Source: Symsagittifera roscoffensis (lineage: Eukaryota > Xenacoelomorpha > Acoela > Convolutidae). From it: a DNA stretch of 64,000 nucleotides. The position numbers and the translations under genes were made by a program. Positions 63,811-64,000 of the stretch are shown here, piece after piece (the stretch's first letter is position 1; each line of letters starts with the position of its first letter). The stretch is from contig NC_087064.1 of the NCBI RefSeq assembly GCF_963678635.1, positions 15,803,802 through 15,867,801 on the forward strand, given 5' to 3'. The notes beneath the pieces were generated by a model. That model was given only the letters and a program-made list of their open reading frames with translations. It did no database searches and was not told the DNA's origin.

Positions 63811-64000
63811 AACATTCTAATTTAGACCTTTAATTGCTCAAAATCTTACAAAGGCTTAATGTGAAAGGTAAAAACTAATTTAACTTGGGTGAAGTTAGTT
63901 TACTTTGAGTATTTTACCGCTTTTTTGGAATCAAGAGTTTCAAAAAAATTTAAAACAAACAGCAAAAAACTTTTTTCTACTCTGAACTTTTTGAACTGTT

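Overview
This is a eukaryotic, almost certainly invertebrate animal, genomic window. The evidence is a spliced polypeptide GalNAc-transferase gene with phase-consistent introns, several classes of animal-type transposable element (Ty3/gypsy-like LTR elements, LINE, Penelope-like, MULE with a FLYWCH finger, Tc1/mariner-like MITE, tRNA-derived SINE) and long AT-rich non-coding DNA. The species cannot be named from the sequence; the mix of retroelements would fit an aquatic invertebrate. A run of 200 N at 2807-3006 marks an assembly join.

Layout. 1-983 is a second copy of the large last exon of the GalNAc-transferase (minus strand, cut by the window edge), followed by AT-rich flank to the N gap. 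3007-16249 is LTR element 1. It has an almost intact gag-protease frame, one TAG, then an intact pol frame (RT, RNase H, integrase) ending in a macrodomain-like module. Two further intact overlapping ORFs of unknown function follow, then a 3' LTR. A decayed LINE (16250-17944) sits against that LTR. 18381-34823 is LTR element 2, a heavily broken relative of element 1. It carries different accessory genes, including one with SGNH-hydrolase-like motifs. Its 3' LTR is shared with a 1 kb internal segment and a third LTR (to 36627), giving an LTR-int-LTR-int-LTR array. 36640-41660 holds a Penelope-like GIY-YIG remnant and a PHD-finger/RT/C-terminal-domain retroelement remnant. 41660-46870 holds duplicated, decayed minus-strand RT-like sequence and a SINE. 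46870-49100 is satellite-like and non-coding.

The host gene occupies 49109-55720 on the minus strand: four exons, exactly 616 codons including the stop, encoding a type II membrane GalNAc-transferase of 615 residues with a C-terminal ricin-type lectin domain. Its introns hold a Tc1/mariner-like MITE with another MITE inside it. A single unrecognised coding exon lies at 58567-58797 on the plus strand. 59705-62012 is a complete but disabled MULE transposon with a 9-bp target duplication. The rest is AT-rich repeat sequence.

Most unusual signals: (1) two related LTR elements share gag-pol plus a macrodomain-like tail but have swapped their 3' accessory genes (unknown ORF pair versus SGNH-like hydrolase plus a second ORF); (2) each element carries many scattered copies of a short nucleotide word that also lies just before its 3' LTR (TTTGTCCGGGGAGT in element 1, CTTGAG in element 2), in different reading frames, so the repetition is at DNA or RNA level; (3) the GalNAc-transferase exon is duplicated at about 99% identity while the adjoining intron has diverged much more.
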